64,000 nucleotides of DNA from an uncultured Ignavibacteriota bacterium (GTDB taxonomy: Bacteria > Bacteroidota > Ignavibacteria > UBA10030 > UBA8401): the NCBI GenBank assembly GCA_903884005.1, contig CAISDA010000072.1:159522-223521 (forward strand). The letters run 5' to 3'. Under the pieces are notes generated by a model. The model did not search any database. It saw nothing but the letters and a program-made list of their open reading frames with translations, and had not been told where the DNA came from. Made by a program: the position numbers and the translations under genes. Every line of letters starts with the position of its first letter. Position 1 is the first letter of the stretch. Below are positions 30,494-41,430 of this stretch, in pieces.

Positions 30494-31123
30494 ATGCAGA
30501 CGTCAAAACCGTATGACATGTACAACCAGCTGGTTCCCATGGTCGTCGAACAGACGAGCCGGGGCGAACGCGCCTATGATATTTTTTCGCGTCTGCTGAA
30601 GGAACGGATCGTGTTCCTCGGCACGGCCATCGACGATACGGTCGCCAGCCTCGCGATCGCCCAGATGCTGTTCCTCGAATCGGAGGATCCCGACAAGGAC
30701 ATCCACCTGTATATCAATTCCCCTGGCGGCTCGGTGTCTTCAGGGCTTGCCATTTACGATACGATGCAGTATATTCGGCCTGATGTGTCGACCATTTGCG
30801 TAGGCATGGCGGCCAGCATGGGCGCAATGCTTCTGTTGGCGGGCGCAAAGGGCAAACGCAAGGCGCTTCCGAACTCGCGCATCATGATCCATCAGCCGTG
30901 GGGCGGCGCACAGGGAACCGCGTCGGACATCAGCATTCAGGCCGAAGAGATCCTGAAGACGAAAAAGCGCCTCAACGAGATCATCGCCTTCCATTGCGGC
31001 AAGACCGCGGAAGAGGTCGGGAAAGACACAGACCGCGATTACTACATGTCTTCGCAACAGGCGGTAGACTACGGCATCATTGACGGCATTCTCATAAAAA
31101 ACACAGCGGCGGGCAAGAAATAA
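30494..31123 (+). CDS. clpP: ATP-dependent Clp protease proteolytic subunit
   Basis: A 209-residue serine protease subunit that forms the tetradecameric chamber served by ClpX. The catalytic triad is visible: Ser in GMAASMGAM, His in [11 protein letters not shown] and Asp in DTDRDYYM. The [19 protein letters not shown] handle region is canonical. ATG 30494 was preferred over ATGs at 30461 and 30476 because AAAGGAA lies about 8 nt before it and the resulting N-terminus leads directly into [11 protein letters not shown]. It lies 48 nt after tig, and its stop abuts the clpX start. Confidence 0.96.
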   Translation: MQTSKPYDMYNQLVPMVVEQTSRGERAYDIFSRLLKERIVFLGTAIDDTVASLAIAQMLFLESEDPDKDIHLYINSPGGSVSSGLAIYDTMQYIRPDVSTICVGMAASMGAMLLLAGAKGKRKALPNSRIMIHQPWGGAQGTASDISIQAEEILKTKKRLNEIIAFHCGKTAEEVGKDTDRDYYMSSQQAVDYGIIDGILIKNTAAGKK

Positions 31124-32389
31124 ATGGCCATGAGTCACAAGACCAAGAACGACGATAAAGTGAAATGCTCATTTTGCGGCAGACGCGCCGAAGAAGTCTC
31201 CAGCATCATTGCGGGACCCGGCGTGTACATTTGCGACCTGTGCATCGCCACGTCGGTAGAAATCATCCGCAATAATATTGCTTCGGTCAAGAACCGCAAA
31301 CTCAGATCGAAAGCGGATATGACGCCGATGCAGTTGAAGGCGTCGCTGGATGAATACGTCATCGGTCAGGAAGAGGCGAAGCGAACACTCTCGGTCGCCG
31401 TGTACAATCACTACAAACGGATCGATACGCAAGACCACCTGAGCACGTTCGATGATGTTGAGATCGAAAAAAGCAACGTGCTCCTGATCGGTTCCACCGG
31501 CACAGGCAAAACGCTTCTGGCGCAGACGCTTGCGAGAATTTTGGATGTGCCGTTCGCGATCGCCGATGCCACGACGCTCACCGAAGCCGGGTACGTCGGC
31601 GACGATGTCGAAACGATACTCGTCTATCTGCTGCAGAACTCGGAGTTCAATGTCGATCGCGCGGAACGAGGGATCGTGTATATCGATGAGATCGACAAGA
31701 TCACGCGCAAGAGCGACAGCGCTTCCATCACCCGCGATGTGTCTGGCGAGGGTGTGCAGCAGGCACTCTTAAAGATCCTTGAAGGCACGGTGGCGGGAGT
31801 CCCTCCGAAAGGCGGGCGTAAACATCCCGAGCAGGCGCTGATCAACGTGAACACGAAGAATATTCTCTTCATCTGCGGCGGCGCGTTCGAGGGACTCGAT
31901 AAGATCATCGCAAAGCGCGTAAATCAGAACCGGATGGGATTCGATGCGGAGATCAAGGGCAAAAAAGATTTTTCGGCGGACGAGTATTTGATGCAGGTGG
32001 AACCGGACGATCTCCTGAAGTACGGACTCATCCCCGAGTTCGTCGGCAGGTTGCCCGTGCTCACCACGCTCAAATCGCTCTCCGAGGAAGCGATGATGAA
32101 CATCCTGACCGAACCGAAGAATGCGCTCGTGAAGCAGTACAAAAAACTGATGAAATACGAAGGCGTCGACCTGGAATTCGAACCTGAAGCCCTGCGTGCC
32201 GTCGTGAAAAAGGCCATCAAGCGCGGAACAGGCGCCCGCGCGCTCCGTTCCATTCTGGAGAACATCATGACGGACATCATGTACGAATTGCCGTCCAAGA
32301 TGAACGTCACGAAATGCATCATCTCGGAAGACACGATCCTCAATGGCAAAGCGCCCATCTATGTCATCGAAGAACGCAAGTCGGCGTGA
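31124..32389 (+). CDS. clpX: ATP-dependent Clp protease unfoldase ClpX
   Basis: A 421-residue AAA+ unfoldase. The N-terminal zinc domain has two CxxC pairs (CSFC and CDLC). The AAA+ core has Walker A GSTGTGKT, Walker [11 protein letters not shown], the pore loop [10 protein letters not shown] and [10 protein letters not shown] (sensor 2). It recognises tagged substrates and feeds them to ClpP, encoded immediately upstream; ATG 31124 follows the clpP TAA directly, and ATG 31130 is an alternative. A strong terminator follows. Confidence 0.97.
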   Translation: MAMSHKTKNDDKVKCSFCGRRAEEVSSIIAGPGVYICDLCIATSVEIIRNNIASVKNRKLRSKADMTPMQLKASLDEYVIGQEEAKRTLSVAVYNHYKRIDTQDHLSTFDDVEIEKSNVLLIGSTGTGKTLLAQTLARILDVPFAIADATTLTEAGYVGDDVETILVYLLQNSEFNVDRAERGIVYIDEIDKITRKSDSASITRDVSGEGVQQALLKILEGTVAGVPPKGGRKHPEQALINVNTKNILFICGGAFEGLDKIIAKRVNQNRMGFDAEIKGKKDFSADEYLMQVEPDDLLKYGLIPEFVGRLPVLTTLKSLSEEAMMNILTEPKNALVKQYKKLMKYEGVDLEFEPEALRAVVKKAIKRGTGARALRSILENIMTDIMYELPSKMNVTKCIISEDTILNGKAPIYVIEERKSA

Positions 32390-32420
32390 TCGGAATCTCT
32401 ATACACTGTACGCACCAGAG

Positions 32421-32459
32421 ACAAAAAAACGCGCCCGTGAGGCGCGTTTTTTTTTGGGC
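32421..32459. terminator. Intrinsic terminator between clpX and yajQ
   Basis: Arms AAAACGCGCC (32426-32435) and GGCGCGTTTT (32441-32450) round CGTGA. A long T-run lies on the right and an A-run on the left, so it should work for both convergent genes. Confidence 0.9.
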
Positions 32460-32492
32460 TTTTTTATGGCCGAGTGCGGTGTGCACTGAGCG

Positions 32493-32990
32493 CTACCGAA
32501 AATTCGTAAACTGAATGGCGAATTCAAGCTCTGCGGCTTTCAGCATCGCTATCACCTGCTGAAGGTCATCCCTGTCCTTGCCCGTCACGCGCACCTGGTC
32601 GTCCATGATCTGCGCCTGCACCTTGATCTTGGTGTCCTTGATCATCTTCACGATGAGCTTGGCGTTTTCCTTTTCAATGCCCACATTGAGTGTGATCTTC
32701 ATCCGCGTCAGCCCGCCGCCGGCCTGTTCTATCTCGCCGAACTTCATCGCCTTCAGCGCGATCCCGCGTTTGATGAATTTATTCTGGAGGATGTCGATCA
32801 CCGCCTTCATCCGGAAATCGTCGTCCGACACGACAGTCACATCGTTGTCTTTTTGATTGAGTTCGATCGTGGTTTTCGTGCCTTTAAAATCGTACCGCTG
32901 GAGGATCTCTTTTTTTGCCTGGTTGATCGCATTGTCGACTTCCTGCATGTCGATCTCTGAAACCACGTCGAATGAATTTTGTGAGGCCAT
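32493..32990 (-). CDS. YajQ-family nucleotide-binding protein
   Basis: 165 residues, the usual YajQ length, with two ferredoxin-like RNA-recognition folds. The start ASQNSFDVVSEIDMQEVDNAINQAKKEI and the KDRDDLQQVIAML C-terminal segment are diagnostic. Some relatives bind cyclic di-GMP, tRNA or nucleotides; the role here is not known. AGGGA lies 5 nt before the chosen ATG at 32990; the longer open frame upstream is not supported. Last gene of the long minus-strand run. Confidence 0.93.
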   Translation of the reverse strand: MASQNSFDVVSEIDMQEVDNAINQAKKEILQRYDFKGTKTTIELNQKDNDVTVVSDDDFRMKAVIDILQNKFIKRGIALKAMKFGEIEQAGGGLTRMKITLNVGIEKENAKLIVKMIKDTKIKVQAQIMDDQVRVTGKDRDDLQQVIAMLKAAELEFAIQFTNFR

Positions 32991-33127
32991 GACTGTCCCT
33001 TTTCTCAATATTTGATTTTGTATGGCAGTGATCTGACGATAGTGGTGTAGCGTTGGTTCCCGATTCATTCACAACAGCACACGCCATGCGGGCATTCATA
33101 GCCATCGTGCCGTCCGCACAGCTCCCG

Positions 33128-33847
33128 TCATTCGGCGCCGACAACCCACGAGGCTGCAACGATCGCCGCAGTCTCTGTGCGAAGCCGCCGCGGTCCCAGC
33201 GACACCTGAATGCAGCCGGATTGTTCCGCCGCCTTGATCTCGTCATCCGAAAACCCCCCTTCGGGGCCGATGAAGATGATGGCGGACTTCGGCGAATGCC
33301 GTTTCATGATCTCGCCGATAAAAAGGATGTGCTCTGTTTTTTCGAAGGGGATCAATTTCACTTCATGCGACGAGGCGTACTCCAGCGCATTGGCGAATTT
33401 CATCGGCGAAAATATTTTCGGAAGCACGCACCGTCCGCACTGCTTCATCGCAGCCAGTGCAATATTTCTCCACCGTTCTTCCTTCACCGACTGCGGGATC
33501 GTATAGCGCGTGAGCAGTGGCAGAAAATTCGAGACGCCGAGCTCCGTTCCCTTCTCGATGATCCAGTCCATGCGCGAGGGATTTTTCAGCAGCCCGACGG
33601 CAAGCGTGATCTCGACTGCAGGCTCGTGCAGAAACGGGAAGGACTTGAGTATCTCGCATTCGACGCCATACGGGTAAATGGAGCGTATCATCGTTTCGTA
33701 CACGTGTCCTGTTCCGTCCGCCACCCAGATCATTTCGCCCGGTTCTTTGCGCAGCACGCGGGAGATGTGTTTTGCCTCATCCCCCGAGATCATCACAAAA
33801 CTTCCGTTGATCGACGATGGCTCGATGTAAAAATATTCTTGTGACAT
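33128..33847 (-). CDS. rsmE: 16S rRNA m3U1498 methyltransferase
   Basis: A 239-residue SPOUT-class methyltransferase. It has an N-terminal PUA-like RNA-binding domain (YFYIEPSSI...HISRVLRKEPGE) and a C-terminal trefoil knot with FIGPEGGFSDDEI and SLGPRRLRTETA, which form the SAM site. It methylates N3 of U1498 in the 30S decoding region. The start at 33847 gives the usual N-terminus. It is followed by yajQ after 137 nt. Confidence 0.95.
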   Translation of the reverse strand: MSQEYFYIEPSSINGSFVMISGDEAKHISRVLRKEPGEMIWVADGTGHVYETMIRSIYPYGVECEILKSFPFLHEPAVEITLAVGLLKNPSRMDWIIEKGTELGVSNFLPLLTRYTIPQSVKEERWRNIALAAMKQCGRCVLPKIFSPMKFANALEYASSHEVKLIPFEKTEHILFIGEIMKRHSPKSAIIFIGPEGGFSDDEIKAAEQSGCIQVSLGPRRLRTETAAIVAASWVVGAE

Positions 33848-33960
33848 TCGGGATTCCGTAGAGTGTGATGTATAATGGCATCGACGGGTCTGTGCATCAA
33901 TGTACGTTTTTACTGCTGTTAAACACAACACTGCCGGCGCACATCCGATGAGCGAGCGGC

Positions 33961-35322
33961 TTAAAAAGCGGCGCCGATATTAAATATGCCCTCGCCGCCC
34001 TTGAAATTTTCGCGAAAGGCATATTCAAGACGAAATACAAAACTGTACGCAAACAGCATATGCACGCCCGCGCCGAAGCCCGAGGATACGGAATGAATGT
34101 TCGGCCCATCGTGCCGGTTCCACACCGTGCCGGCATCGGCGAAGAGGGCGAGATTGAACGCATAGCGTATGTCGCGAAATTGTTCGATCGGCATGAGCGC
34201 GACCCGGTAGTACCGCGGAGACAAGAGTGGTATGTGAAGCTCTGCCGAGGTTCCGAGGATCTGCTCGCCTTCCAGAATGTCGTTGTAATGCCCGCGGATG
34301 CGGTCGCCATATCCGAAATACATATGCGCGTAATTCGGCACACGGCCCCCGGCGGCCATGTTTCCGAAGGCTCGTCCGGTGATGACTACATCAAAAAAAG
34401 TCGGAATGTACCGCCGGTAATCGAATGAAAAGCGTTCGTAATCGACGTCGCCGCGAAAGCCGGATTTCGACATGCCCAGGCGGACAAGCGATCCGCGTGA
34501 AGGATACTCTGCGAGGTCCCTCGTATCGTATTTATATCCGGTATTGACAGATACAAACTGGTCCGTTCCATCGGAGGAGAGTGTGCGTCCGACTTTGTTG
34601 TCCGAGACGGTCAATCGAAAATATTCGACATCCACAGACACTGCGCTGAACCGGGAAATTCGTCTGCCCAGGCCGACATCGGCATCGCTTCTGTATTCGT
34701 CGAAATTCACACCGCCGGCCTGCGACACAAGGCTTTTATTCTTTTGAATACTATAGGAAAACCGGGAGGACAGGAAGAGCGAGTTATCGGAGGAAACGGC
34801 CGGATTATAAAAACTGACGGCGATGAACGGATCGTATCCGAAGACACATTGAATCGCGGCCTGCACCGCACGGCCTCCGACATTATTGTGTGCGACGCCG
34901 AGTCCGTAGTAGATGTCGTGCCAATTGTTGTCCTTCAGGCCGACAACCGGGAACGGATAAAAATACCAGCGCTCGTTGAGGGTCACCAGCAGGCGCGCGG
35001 ATGCCGAGTCCGCCGGGAGCACGGTGATGTTCACTTTTGTAAAGAGCTGCAGGCTGTAGATGCGTTCAATATCGTACTGCACGGCGTCGTGCGTGATCAC
35101 CGCGCCGGGTTTGAGAGACATTTCACGCTCGACGACGTACTCTTTCGTGACGTCGTTGCCCGAGAAGACGATCTCTGACACGCGCAGCGTTGAATCGGGA
35201 TACGCCTCCTCAGCGTCCGAGGCATGGAGCACCGCAGGAGCTGCGCAGAGGTATGCAGCACATAAAAAAAAGGCTGAGAAAATAGTCACCCAGCCTCTGA
35301 TATAGGAACGGTGTTGTATCAT
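33961..35322 (-). CDS. Omp85-superfamily outer-membrane protein with a single POTRA domain
   Basis: 453 residues. A signal peptide (about 1-35) is followed by one POTRA-like domain (about 46-118: VSEIVFSGNDVTKEYVVEREMSLKPGAVI ... FTKVNITVLP). A C-terminal surface-antigen barrel (about 120-453) carries VFGYDPF, FADAGTVWNRHDG and a terminal Phe. BamA has five POTRAs and TamA three, so this is not the main assembly factor. It could insert or export a specific partner. It follows the CoA-binding protein gene by 51 nt. Confidence 0.85.
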   Translation of the reverse strand: MIQHRSYIRGWVTIFSAFFLCAAYLCAAPAVLHASDAEEAYPDSTLRVSEIVFSGNDVTKEYVVEREMSLKPGAVITHDAVQYDIERIYSLQLFTKVNITVLPADSASARLLVTLNERWYFYPFPVVGLKDNNWHDIYYGLGVAHNNVGGRAVQAAIQCVFGYDPFIAVSFYNPAVSSDNSLFLSSRFSYSIQKNKSLVSQAGGVNFDEYRSDADVGLGRRISRFSAVSVDVEYFRLTVSDNKVGRTLSSDGTDQFVSVNTGYKYDTRDLAEYPSRGSLVRLGMSKSGFRGDVDYERFSFDYRRYIPTFFDVVITGRAFGNMAAGGRVPNYAHMYFGYGDRIRGHYNDILEGEQILGTSAELHIPLLSPRYYRVALMPIEQFRDIRYAFNLALFADAGTVWNRHDGPNIHSVSSGFGAGVHMLFAYSFVFRLEYAFRENFKGGEGIFNIGAAF

Positions 35323-35373
35323 TCAACCAATAGAAAAAAAAATTGTCTGCCGGCCGTCGACAACGCAGTTCGG

Positions 35374-35784
35374 TCACTCCGCACGAAGCCGCCGATGTTC
35401 AACGGCAATGCACCGGTCCATGACGACACGCAGTCCGGCCGCTTCCGCTTTGCGCGCTGCCGATTCGTTAACAACGTTCAGCTGCATCCAGACGGTTTTC
35501 GCATTCGAGACGATGGCATCCTCGATCACATCATCGAGGTCGTCGGGGTTGCGGAACACATCCACGATATCGGCCGGCTGCGGAACGCTTCGCACACTCG
35601 GATAACATTTCATACCCAGGATCTCGTCATAGTTCGGGTTGACGGGGTACACGACATATCCCTGCCTCACAAGATATTCTGCAATTGCGCCGCTGTCGCG
35701 ATACGGTTTGGGCGATGCCCCAACCACGGCAATTACTTTTGCCTCGCCAAGAAGCCGGCGGAGGCCGGCATCATCGTTGATCAT
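35374..35784 (-). CDS. CoA-binding domain protein (YccU family)
   Basis: A 136-residue single Rossmann-type CoA-binding domain (IAVVGASPKPYRDSGAIAEYLVRQGYVVYPVNPNY, then VFRNPDDLDDVIEDAI and VWMQLNVVNE). The full length matches the stand-alone YccU-type family, not succinyl-CoA synthetase. The ligand and physiological role are unsettled. It lies 100 nt downstream of gcvP. Confidence 0.93.
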   Translation of the reverse strand: MINDDAGLRRLLGEAKVIAVVGASPKPYRDSGAIAEYLVRQGYVVYPVNPNYDEILGMKCYPSVRSVPQPADIVDVFRNPDDLDDVIEDAIVSNAKTVWMQLNVVNESAARKAEAAGLRVVMDRCIAVEHRRLRAE

Positions 35785-35884
35785 TGATCCCCTCTTTCCT
35801 CTCTCTCATTCACATCGTTCCGTATCATGTTCATGGGGCAACCGTGCGGTGTGCGTATCACAGCACTCTCATTGGTTGTATGGC

Positions 35885-38764
35885 TCAGCCGTTGTAGTCT
35901 TCAATCGGCGGGCATGTGCAGATGAGCTGCCGGTCGCCGTAGGTGTCGTTGACCCGTCCGACAGCAGGCCAAAATTTATTCGTTTTCAATGCAGGTGTCG
36001 GATAGACCGCCTGTTCGCGGGTATAGGGATGATTCCATGCATCGCTCGTGGCGACAGCAGCGGTATGCGGCGCATTTTTTAGAACATTATCCGACCTGTC
36101 TGCGGTTCCCGCCGCAATGGCATCGATCTCCGCTTTAATGGCGAGCAGCGCGTCGCAGAACCTGTCCAGCTCGCACAGCGGTTCGCTTTCCGTCGGTTCG
36201 ATCATGAGCGTGCCCGCAACCGGAAATGAAACCGTAGGCGCATGGAACCCATAATCCATGAGGCGCTTGGCGATATCGCCCACTTCAACGCCGGTCGTAG
36301 CCTTGTATTTTCTCATATCGAGGATCATTTCGTGCGCAACTCTGCCCTTCGCGCCGACATACAGGATATCAAACTCCTTTTCAAGACGGGCCTTGATGTA
36401 GTTCGCATTCAGAATCGCGAATTTCGTCGCATTGGTGAGGCCTGCGGCGCCCAGCATTTTAATATAGGCATAGGAGATGAGCAGCACATCGGCGCTGCCC
36501 CACGGAGCGGCAGACACGGCGGTCATTGCCGCATTCCCATTGATCTTCACCACTGAATGCCCGGGAAGGAAGGGCACCAGATGCTCGGCAACGCAGATCG
36601 GTCCCATACCCGGCCCGCCTCCGCCGTGCGGAATGGCGAATGTCTTATGGAGATTGATGTGGCACACGTCCGCACCGATCGCCGCCGGGCTTGTCAGTCC
36701 GACTTGCGCATTCATGTTCGCACCGTCCATATAGACCTGGCCGCCGTATCCGTGAATGACCGCACAGAGCTCTTTTATGGATTCTTCGAACACGCCATGC
36801 GTCGACGGATAGGTCACCATGAGCGCGGCGAGCGTGTCCTTGTACTGCTCGGCTTTCATCTTCAGGTCCGCCACGTCGATGTTCCCCATCTCATCGCACT
36901 TCACGACGACCACCTGCATCCCGGCCATGACGGCGCTTGCGGGATTGGTGCCGTGCGCAGACGAAGGGATCAGTGTCACGATGCGCTGTGTTTGTTTTTG
37001 ATGGATGAAATATTCACGGATGACCATCAATCCGGCGAATTCGCCCTGCGCTCCCGCATTGGGCTGGAGAGACACGCCGGCAAAGCCGGTGATCGCTTTC
37101 AGGTCCTGTTCGAGCCCGGCGAAGACCTTCGCATACCCCCGCGCCTGATCGCGCGGCGCGAACGGATGCATGTCCGCAAATTCGCTCCAGGTGATGGGCA
37201 GCATTTCCGTTGTTGCGTTGAGCTTCATCGTGCACGAACCGAGGGGGATCATCGAATAATTCAACGAAAGATCCTTGCTCTCCAGACGGTGAATGTAGCG
37301 GAGCATTTCCGTTTCGGAATGGTGGGATGCGAATACCGGATGCGTCATGAACGCGCTCGAGCGCGTGAGCGGCGCCGGGATGTTCCAGGCGCACTGCTCG
37401 GAATACCGTTTCACATCCTCGGTGCGAACGGACCGTTCCTTCGCCGAACCGAAGATCCGGAGCAGCTGTTCGATGTTGTCCGCAGTGGTGGTCTCATCGA
37501 ACGCCACGCCGATCGTCTCGGCATCGATCACGCGAAGGTTGATCGTTGCATCGAGCGCAGCGCGGCAGATCGTCTCTGTGAGCGCTCCGGTCATCACCGC
37601 GAGCGTGTCGAAGTACACGCCGTTCACCTGAGGATATTCAAGCGCTGCGAGGCCCTGGTCGAAGATCTGCGCAAGCGCGTGTATCCGGCGCGCGATCGCT
37701 GTGAGTCCGCCGGGACCGTGATACACCCCGTACATTCCCGCCATGATCGCCAGCAGCACCTGAGCGGTGCAGATATTGCTTGTGGCCTTCTCACGGCGGA
37801 TATGCTGTTCGCGCGTCTGAAGGGACATCCGATAGGCCGGGTTCCCCTGCGCGTCGATCGAGACGCCGATGATGCGTCCCGGCATGTGCCGTTTGTATTC
37901 ATCTTTCGTCGCAAAAAAAGCGGCGTGCGGGCCTCCGTACCCCATCGGCACGCCGAAGCGCTGCGCGCTGCCGACGACGACATCCGCATCGAATTCTCCC
38001 GGAGGCGTTAAGAGCGTCAGAGACAGCAAATCGGCGGCAACGGCGACAGCAACGTTCTGTGCATGCGCCTGTGCGATGAATTCCCGATAGTCGTATGCCT
38101 CGCCTGTTCCGGCAGGGTACTGAACGAGCGCGCCGAAAAATTCATGCGTCAACGCTGCCGTGCGGTGATCGCCGACGACAAGCTCTATCGCGTGCGGTGT
38201 GGAGCGCGTGCGCAGCACATCGATCGTCTGGGGGAAACATTCCTGCGAGACAAAAAATTTCGTTCCATTTTTCGGGTTCACCGCGCGGAGCATCGCCATG
38301 GCTTCAGCCGCGGCTGTTGCTTCATCGAGCAATGAGGCGTTGGTCACAGCCATCCCCGTCAGGTCGCAGATCATTGTCTGATAGTTCAGCAGCGCTTCGA
38401 GCCTTCCTTGCGCGATCTCCGCCTGATACGGCGTGTACGCCGTATACCATCCCGGATTCTCGAGGATGTTGCGAAGAATGACGCCGGGCGTGATCGTGCC
38501 GTAATAGCCCATGCCGATGTACGACGTGCAGAGCATGTTTTCGCGGGCGGCAGCGCCGAGATGCTGCAGCACGCCGCGTTCGGTCATGGGAGTGTCGAGC
38601 GCCATCGGGGCAGTGAGCCGGATGCCAGCGGGGATTGTTTCATCGATGAGCTGGTCGAGGGAATCGACGCCGATGCACTGGAGCATCCGTGTCGTGTCGC
38701 TGTCGCGCGGGCCGATGTGGCGTTTCTCAAATTGTTCGGGAACGAGTGTGGAAAGCTGAGTCAT
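35885..38764 (-). CDS. gcvP: Glycine dehydrogenase (decarboxylating), P-protein of the glycine cleavage system
   Basis: A 959-residue full-length single-chain P-protein (in many Gram-positive bacteria it is split in two). It decarboxylates glycine with PLP and passes aminomethyl to lipoylated H-protein. The N-terminal half begins with [17 protein letters not shown]. The C-terminal half has the PLP lysine in [19 protein letters not shown] and the [17 protein letters not shown] segment. The start overlaps the stop of rnc by ATGA. No gcvT or gcvH is in the window, and no glycine riboswitch could fit before it. Confidence 0.97.
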   Translation of the reverse strand: MTQLSTLVPEQFEKRHIGPRDSDTTRMLQCIGVDSLDQLIDETIPAGIRLTAPMALDTPMTERGVLQHLGAAARENMLCTSYIGMGYYGTITPGVILRNILENPGWYTAYTPYQAEIAQGRLEALLNYQTMICDLTGMAVTNASLLDEATAAAEAMAMLRAVNPKNGTKFFVSQECFPQTIDVLRTRSTPHAIELVVGDHRTAALTHEFFGALVQYPAGTGEAYDYREFIAQAHAQNVAVAVAADLLSLTLLTPPGEFDADVVVGSAQRFGVPMGYGGPHAAFFATKDEYKRHMPGRIIGVSIDAQGNPAYRMSLQTREQHIRREKATSNICTAQVLLAIMAGMYGVYHGPGGLTAIARRIHALAQIFDQGLAALEYPQVNGVYFDTLAVMTGALTETICRAALDATINLRVIDAETIGVAFDETTTADNIEQLLRIFGSAKERSVRTEDVKRYSEQCAWNIPAPLTRSSAFMTHPVFASHHSETEMLRYIHRLESKDLSLNYSMIPLGSCTMKLNATTEMLPITWSEFADMHPFAPRDQARGYAKVFAGLEQDLKAITGFAGVSLQPNAGAQGEFAGLMVIREYFIHQKQTQRIVTLIPSSAHGTNPASAVMAGMQVVVVKCDEMGNIDVADLKMKAEQYKDTLAALMVTYPSTHGVFEESIKELCAVIHGYGGQVYMDGANMNAQVGLTSPAAIGADVCHINLHKTFAIPHGGGGPGMGPICVAEHLVPFLPGHSVVKINGNAAMTAVSAAPWGSADVLLISYAYIKMLGAAGLTNATKFAILNANYIKARLEKEFDILYVGAKGRVAHEMILDMRKYKATTGVEVGDIAKRLMDYGFHAPTVSFPVAGTLMIEPTESEPLCELDRFCDALLAIKAEIDAIAAGTADRSDNVLKNAPHTAAVATSDAWNHPYTREQAVYPTPALKTNKFWPAVGRVNDTYGDRQLICTCPPIEDYNG

Positions 38765-39618
38765 AATAATTGGTTCGTCGTGAATGTGAGTTGATCAGGC
38801 GGTGGTACGGGAAGCCGGTTTTCGGTCATCGCAAGCAGCGCCTGTTCTGCAGCAGCCTGTTCGGCTTCTTTCTTGTTCTTCCCGACACCGATGCCGAACG
38901 GAGCATTTTGCACGATCACCTGAATGGTGAATGTGCGATCGTGATCGGGCCCTTCTTCCTTGAGCAGAGAATACCGCGGTATGCCGTTGCCCTGCGATTG
39001 CGTCAGTTCCAGCAGGGCGCTCTTAAAATTCGCACGCTCGTCGAGAAAGCCTTCCGTGAGGGCACTGTCCACCTGCATGTGGATGAAACGCCGGGCAGCC
39101 TCGAGTCCTCCGTCCAGATAGAGTGCGGCGACGATCGCTTCAAATGCGTCGGCCAGGATCGTGTCGCTTCCTTTGTCTCCCGCATGCACCGGATTGAGAT
39201 TGAGCAGCAGATACTTCCAGAGGTGGAGTTCTTTCGCATAGTACGCAAGGGCTTTTCTGTTCACGAGCCTCGAGCGCAGCACCGTCAGTTCGCCTTCGCT
39301 TCCTTTCGGATAGGCGCGGTACAAATACTCCGCCACAACGGCGCCGAGCACCGCGTCGCCCAAAAATTCGAGCCGCTCATTCGAATCGCACGGTGTTTTT
39401 TCGATGGACGTCAAATACGAACGGTGCACCAGCGCCTGCGCAAAGTAATTCTTGTTGCGTATGCGGTGCTGGAGCATTAGTTGAAGGCCGGAAAAATTGA
39501 TGTGCTGATACAGGAACGAGAGATCGGTGCGGCGTTCGGACGGTGCGGCGTAGTAGTCCAGGATGCGTGTGATGCGGAAGAAAAACTTTTGTGCCGCTTG
39601 TATCAAGGTGGTCTTCAT
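38761..39618 (-). CDS. rnc: Ribonuclease III
   Basis: A 285-residue double-strand-specific endoribonuclease for rRNA and mRNA processing. The catalytic signature [20 protein letters not shown] and the second acidic cluster [18 protein letters not shown] are seen. A C-terminal dsRNA-binding domain has [14 protein letters not shown] and [16 protein letters not shown]. The N-terminus is about 35 residues longer than E. coli RNase III, with no known motif. It follows fabF, a widely conserved order, and its stop overlaps the gcvP start. Confidence 0.96.
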   Translation of the reverse strand: MKTTLIQAAQKFFFRITRILDYYAAPSERRTDLSFLYQHINFSGLQLMLQHRIRNKNYFAQALVHRSYLTSIEKTPCDSNERLEFLGDAVLGAVVAEYLYRAYPKGSEGELTVLRSRLVNRKALAYYAKELHLWKYLLLNLNPVHAGDKGSDTILADAFEAIVAALYLDGGLEAARRFIHMQVDSALTEGFLDERANFKSALLELTQSQGNGIPRYSLLKEEGPDHDRTFTIQVIVQNAPFGIGVGKNKKEAEQAAAEQALLAMTENRLPVPPPDQLTFTTNQLL

Positions 39619-39708
39619 ACGAGATTCACGCTGTTCTTCGAACGTGGTAGGCGGTGTCAGAATCCGTACGCGGCGCGGGACGCACGTGCACCCCGCACTG
39701 TGAACGAG

Positions 39709-40968
39709 TTATGCTGCAAATTTTTTAAATAAGAGCGATACGTTATGCCCGCCGAAACCGAATGCGTTGCAGATGGCTATATTCACCTGCTTCTCGATCG
39801 CCGTATTCGGGACGTAATTCAAGTCGCAGTCCGGATCGGGTGTTTCATAATTGATCGTGGGATGCACTTTATTCTCGGTGATCGATTTGATCGTGGCGAT
39901 TGCCGCAATGGCTCCGGCCGCGCCGAGCAAATGGCCGATCATCGACTTTGTTGAGTTCACCACAAGCGAATACGCATGATCGCCGAAGACGGTCTTCACG
40001 GCAGCCGTTTCATTCTTATCGCCGACCGGCGTCGATGTGCCGTGAGCGTTCACGTAATCCACTTCTTCCGGCTTCACACCGGCATCGCGCAATGCTGCGC
40101 GCATGGAGCGCACGGCACCCTCGCCTCCAGGAGCCGGCTCGGTGATGTGATAGGCATCGGCGGTATATCCGATGCCTGCAATTTCAGCGTAAATTTTTGC
40201 GCCGCGCGCTTTGGCATGTTCATATTCTTCGAGCACCAGTGCGCCGCCGCCTTCGCCCATGACGAATCCGTCACGGCCCTTGTCGAACGGCCTGCTCGCC
40301 TTTTGCGGCGCGTCATTGCGCCGCGACAACGCCCTGAGCGCATTGAACCCTCCGATGCCCATTTCGCAGATCGCCGCTTCGGCTCCGCCGCAGAGCATCA
40401 CATCGGCATCGTCGCGCTGTATGAGCATGAACGCATCGCCGATCGCGTTCGAACCGGTTGCACATGCCGACACGGTCGCGTAATTCGGCCCCTTCAATCC
40501 GTATTTGATGGAGATCCTGCCCGCGGCAATATCGGGGATCATCATCGGGACAAAAAACGGACTGATGCGGTGCGGACCCTTTGTCTCGAAGAGAGACTCC
40601 GTCTGTTTTTGGAACGTCATCATGCCGCCGATGCCCGACCCGAAAATCACTCCGGTGCGTTCGGCGTCCGTTGTCGTGAAATTGATGCCGCAATCCTTCA
40701 CGGCCTCGTCGGCTGCGGCGAGCGCGTACTGCGTGTAGGGATCGACACGCTGCGCCAGTTTCCGGTCCATAACGGTCAGCGGATCGAAACCTTTGAGCTC
40801 GCCCGCAAACTTCGTATCATACTGCGAAGCGTCAAAATGTGTGATGGGACCGATGCCACTGACTCCCAGTAATAAATTGTTCCAGGTCTCCGTTACCGAC
40901 AGTCCGACAGGCGTGACCGCCCCCAACCCCGTAACCACGACACGACGCGCTTTACCCTGATACGACAT
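39709..40968 (-). CDS. fabF: Beta-ketoacyl-ACP synthase II
   Basis: A 419-residue thiolase-fold condensing enzyme for elongating acyl-ACP in type II fatty acid synthesis. The catalytic triad is seen as Cys in [15 protein letters not shown], His in [12 protein letters not shown] and His in [12 protein letters not shown]. The start [15 protein letters not shown] is typical. It lies between acpP (178 nt upstream, with a palindrome in the gap) and rnc (90 nt downstream). Confidence 0.97.
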   Translation of the reverse strand: MSYQGKARRVVVTGLGAVTPVGLSVTETWNNLLLGVSGIGPITHFDASQYDTKFAGELKGFDPLTVMDRKLAQRVDPYTQYALAAADEAVKDCGINFTTTDAERTGVIFGSGIGGMMTFQKQTESLFETKGPHRISPFFVPMMIPDIAAGRISIKYGLKGPNYATVSACATGSNAIGDAFMLIQRDDADVMLCGGAEAAICEMGIGGFNALRALSRRNDAPQKASRPFDKGRDGFVMGEGGGALVLEEYEHAKARGAKIYAEIAGIGYTADAYHITEPAPGGEGAVRSMRAALRDAGVKPEEVDYVNAHGTSTPVGDKNETAAVKTVFGDHAYSLVVNSTKSMIGHLLGAAGAIAAIATIKSITENKVHPTINYETPDPDCDLNYVPNTAIEKQVNIAICNAFGFGGHNVSLLFKKFAA

Positions 40969-41068
40969 GCAGATCCTTCAATGATAGTACGCAATGACAA
41001 AATTAACCATCGACAACGGCTCAGCGTGACGGCCGGACCATTGCCGCAACGCGGCATTCCATAACCCT

Positions 41069-41122
41069 GTCATGCAGAACGATGCGGAACCGGTTCTCCG
41101 GTTTCGCATCGCTCGGCATGAC
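41069..41122. repeat. Imperfect palindrome between acpP and fabF
   Basis: GTCATGC (41069) and GCATGAC (41122) end a 54-nt imperfect inverted repeat. Its inner arms are CGATGCGGAACCGG and CCGGTTTCGCATCG. The outer arm, beginning TGTCATGC-GAACGA, is reminiscent of the TGTCATTCTGA repeat found at two other places here. It lacks a U-tract. Confidence 0.65.
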
Positions 41123-41146
41123 GTTAGTCGGAGCAGCTCACAGTAC

Positions 41147-41383
41147 TTATACTTGCTTCGATTGGATGTAGGCAACAGCACTTCCCACCGTACTGATCTT
41201 TTCGGCATCTTCATCGGGAATCGTCAAACCGAAGGCCTTTTCGAATTCCATCACAAGCTCGACGGTGTCCAATGAATCGGCGCCAAGATCGTTCGTGAAT
41301 GATGCTGCATCGGTGATCTGGGCTTCGTCAACACCAAGCTTATTGACAATAATTTCTTTAACTTTAGCCGCGACATCTGCCAT
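41147..41383 (-). CDS. acpP: Acyl carrier protein
   Basis: 78 residues, highly acidic. The phosphopantetheine attachment serine lies in [22 protein letters not shown] precedes the ATG by 9 nt. Carries growing acyl chains for FabD, FabH, FabG and FabF, all encoded in this cluster. Confidence 0.98.
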   Translation of the reverse strand: MADVAAKVKEIIVNKLGVDEAQITDAASFTNDLGADSLDTVELVMEFEKAFGLTIPDEDAEKISTVGSAVAYIQSKQV

Positions 41384-41430
41384 GACTGTTTCTCCTTACG
41401 TAAATGAATGGTGATTATAATTGTTTGTTG

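Noticed and set aside
38762-38850. Glycine riboswitch upstream of gcvP
   Set aside because: gcvP starts inside the end of rnc, which is an intact coding region with a double-stranded RNA-binding domain.
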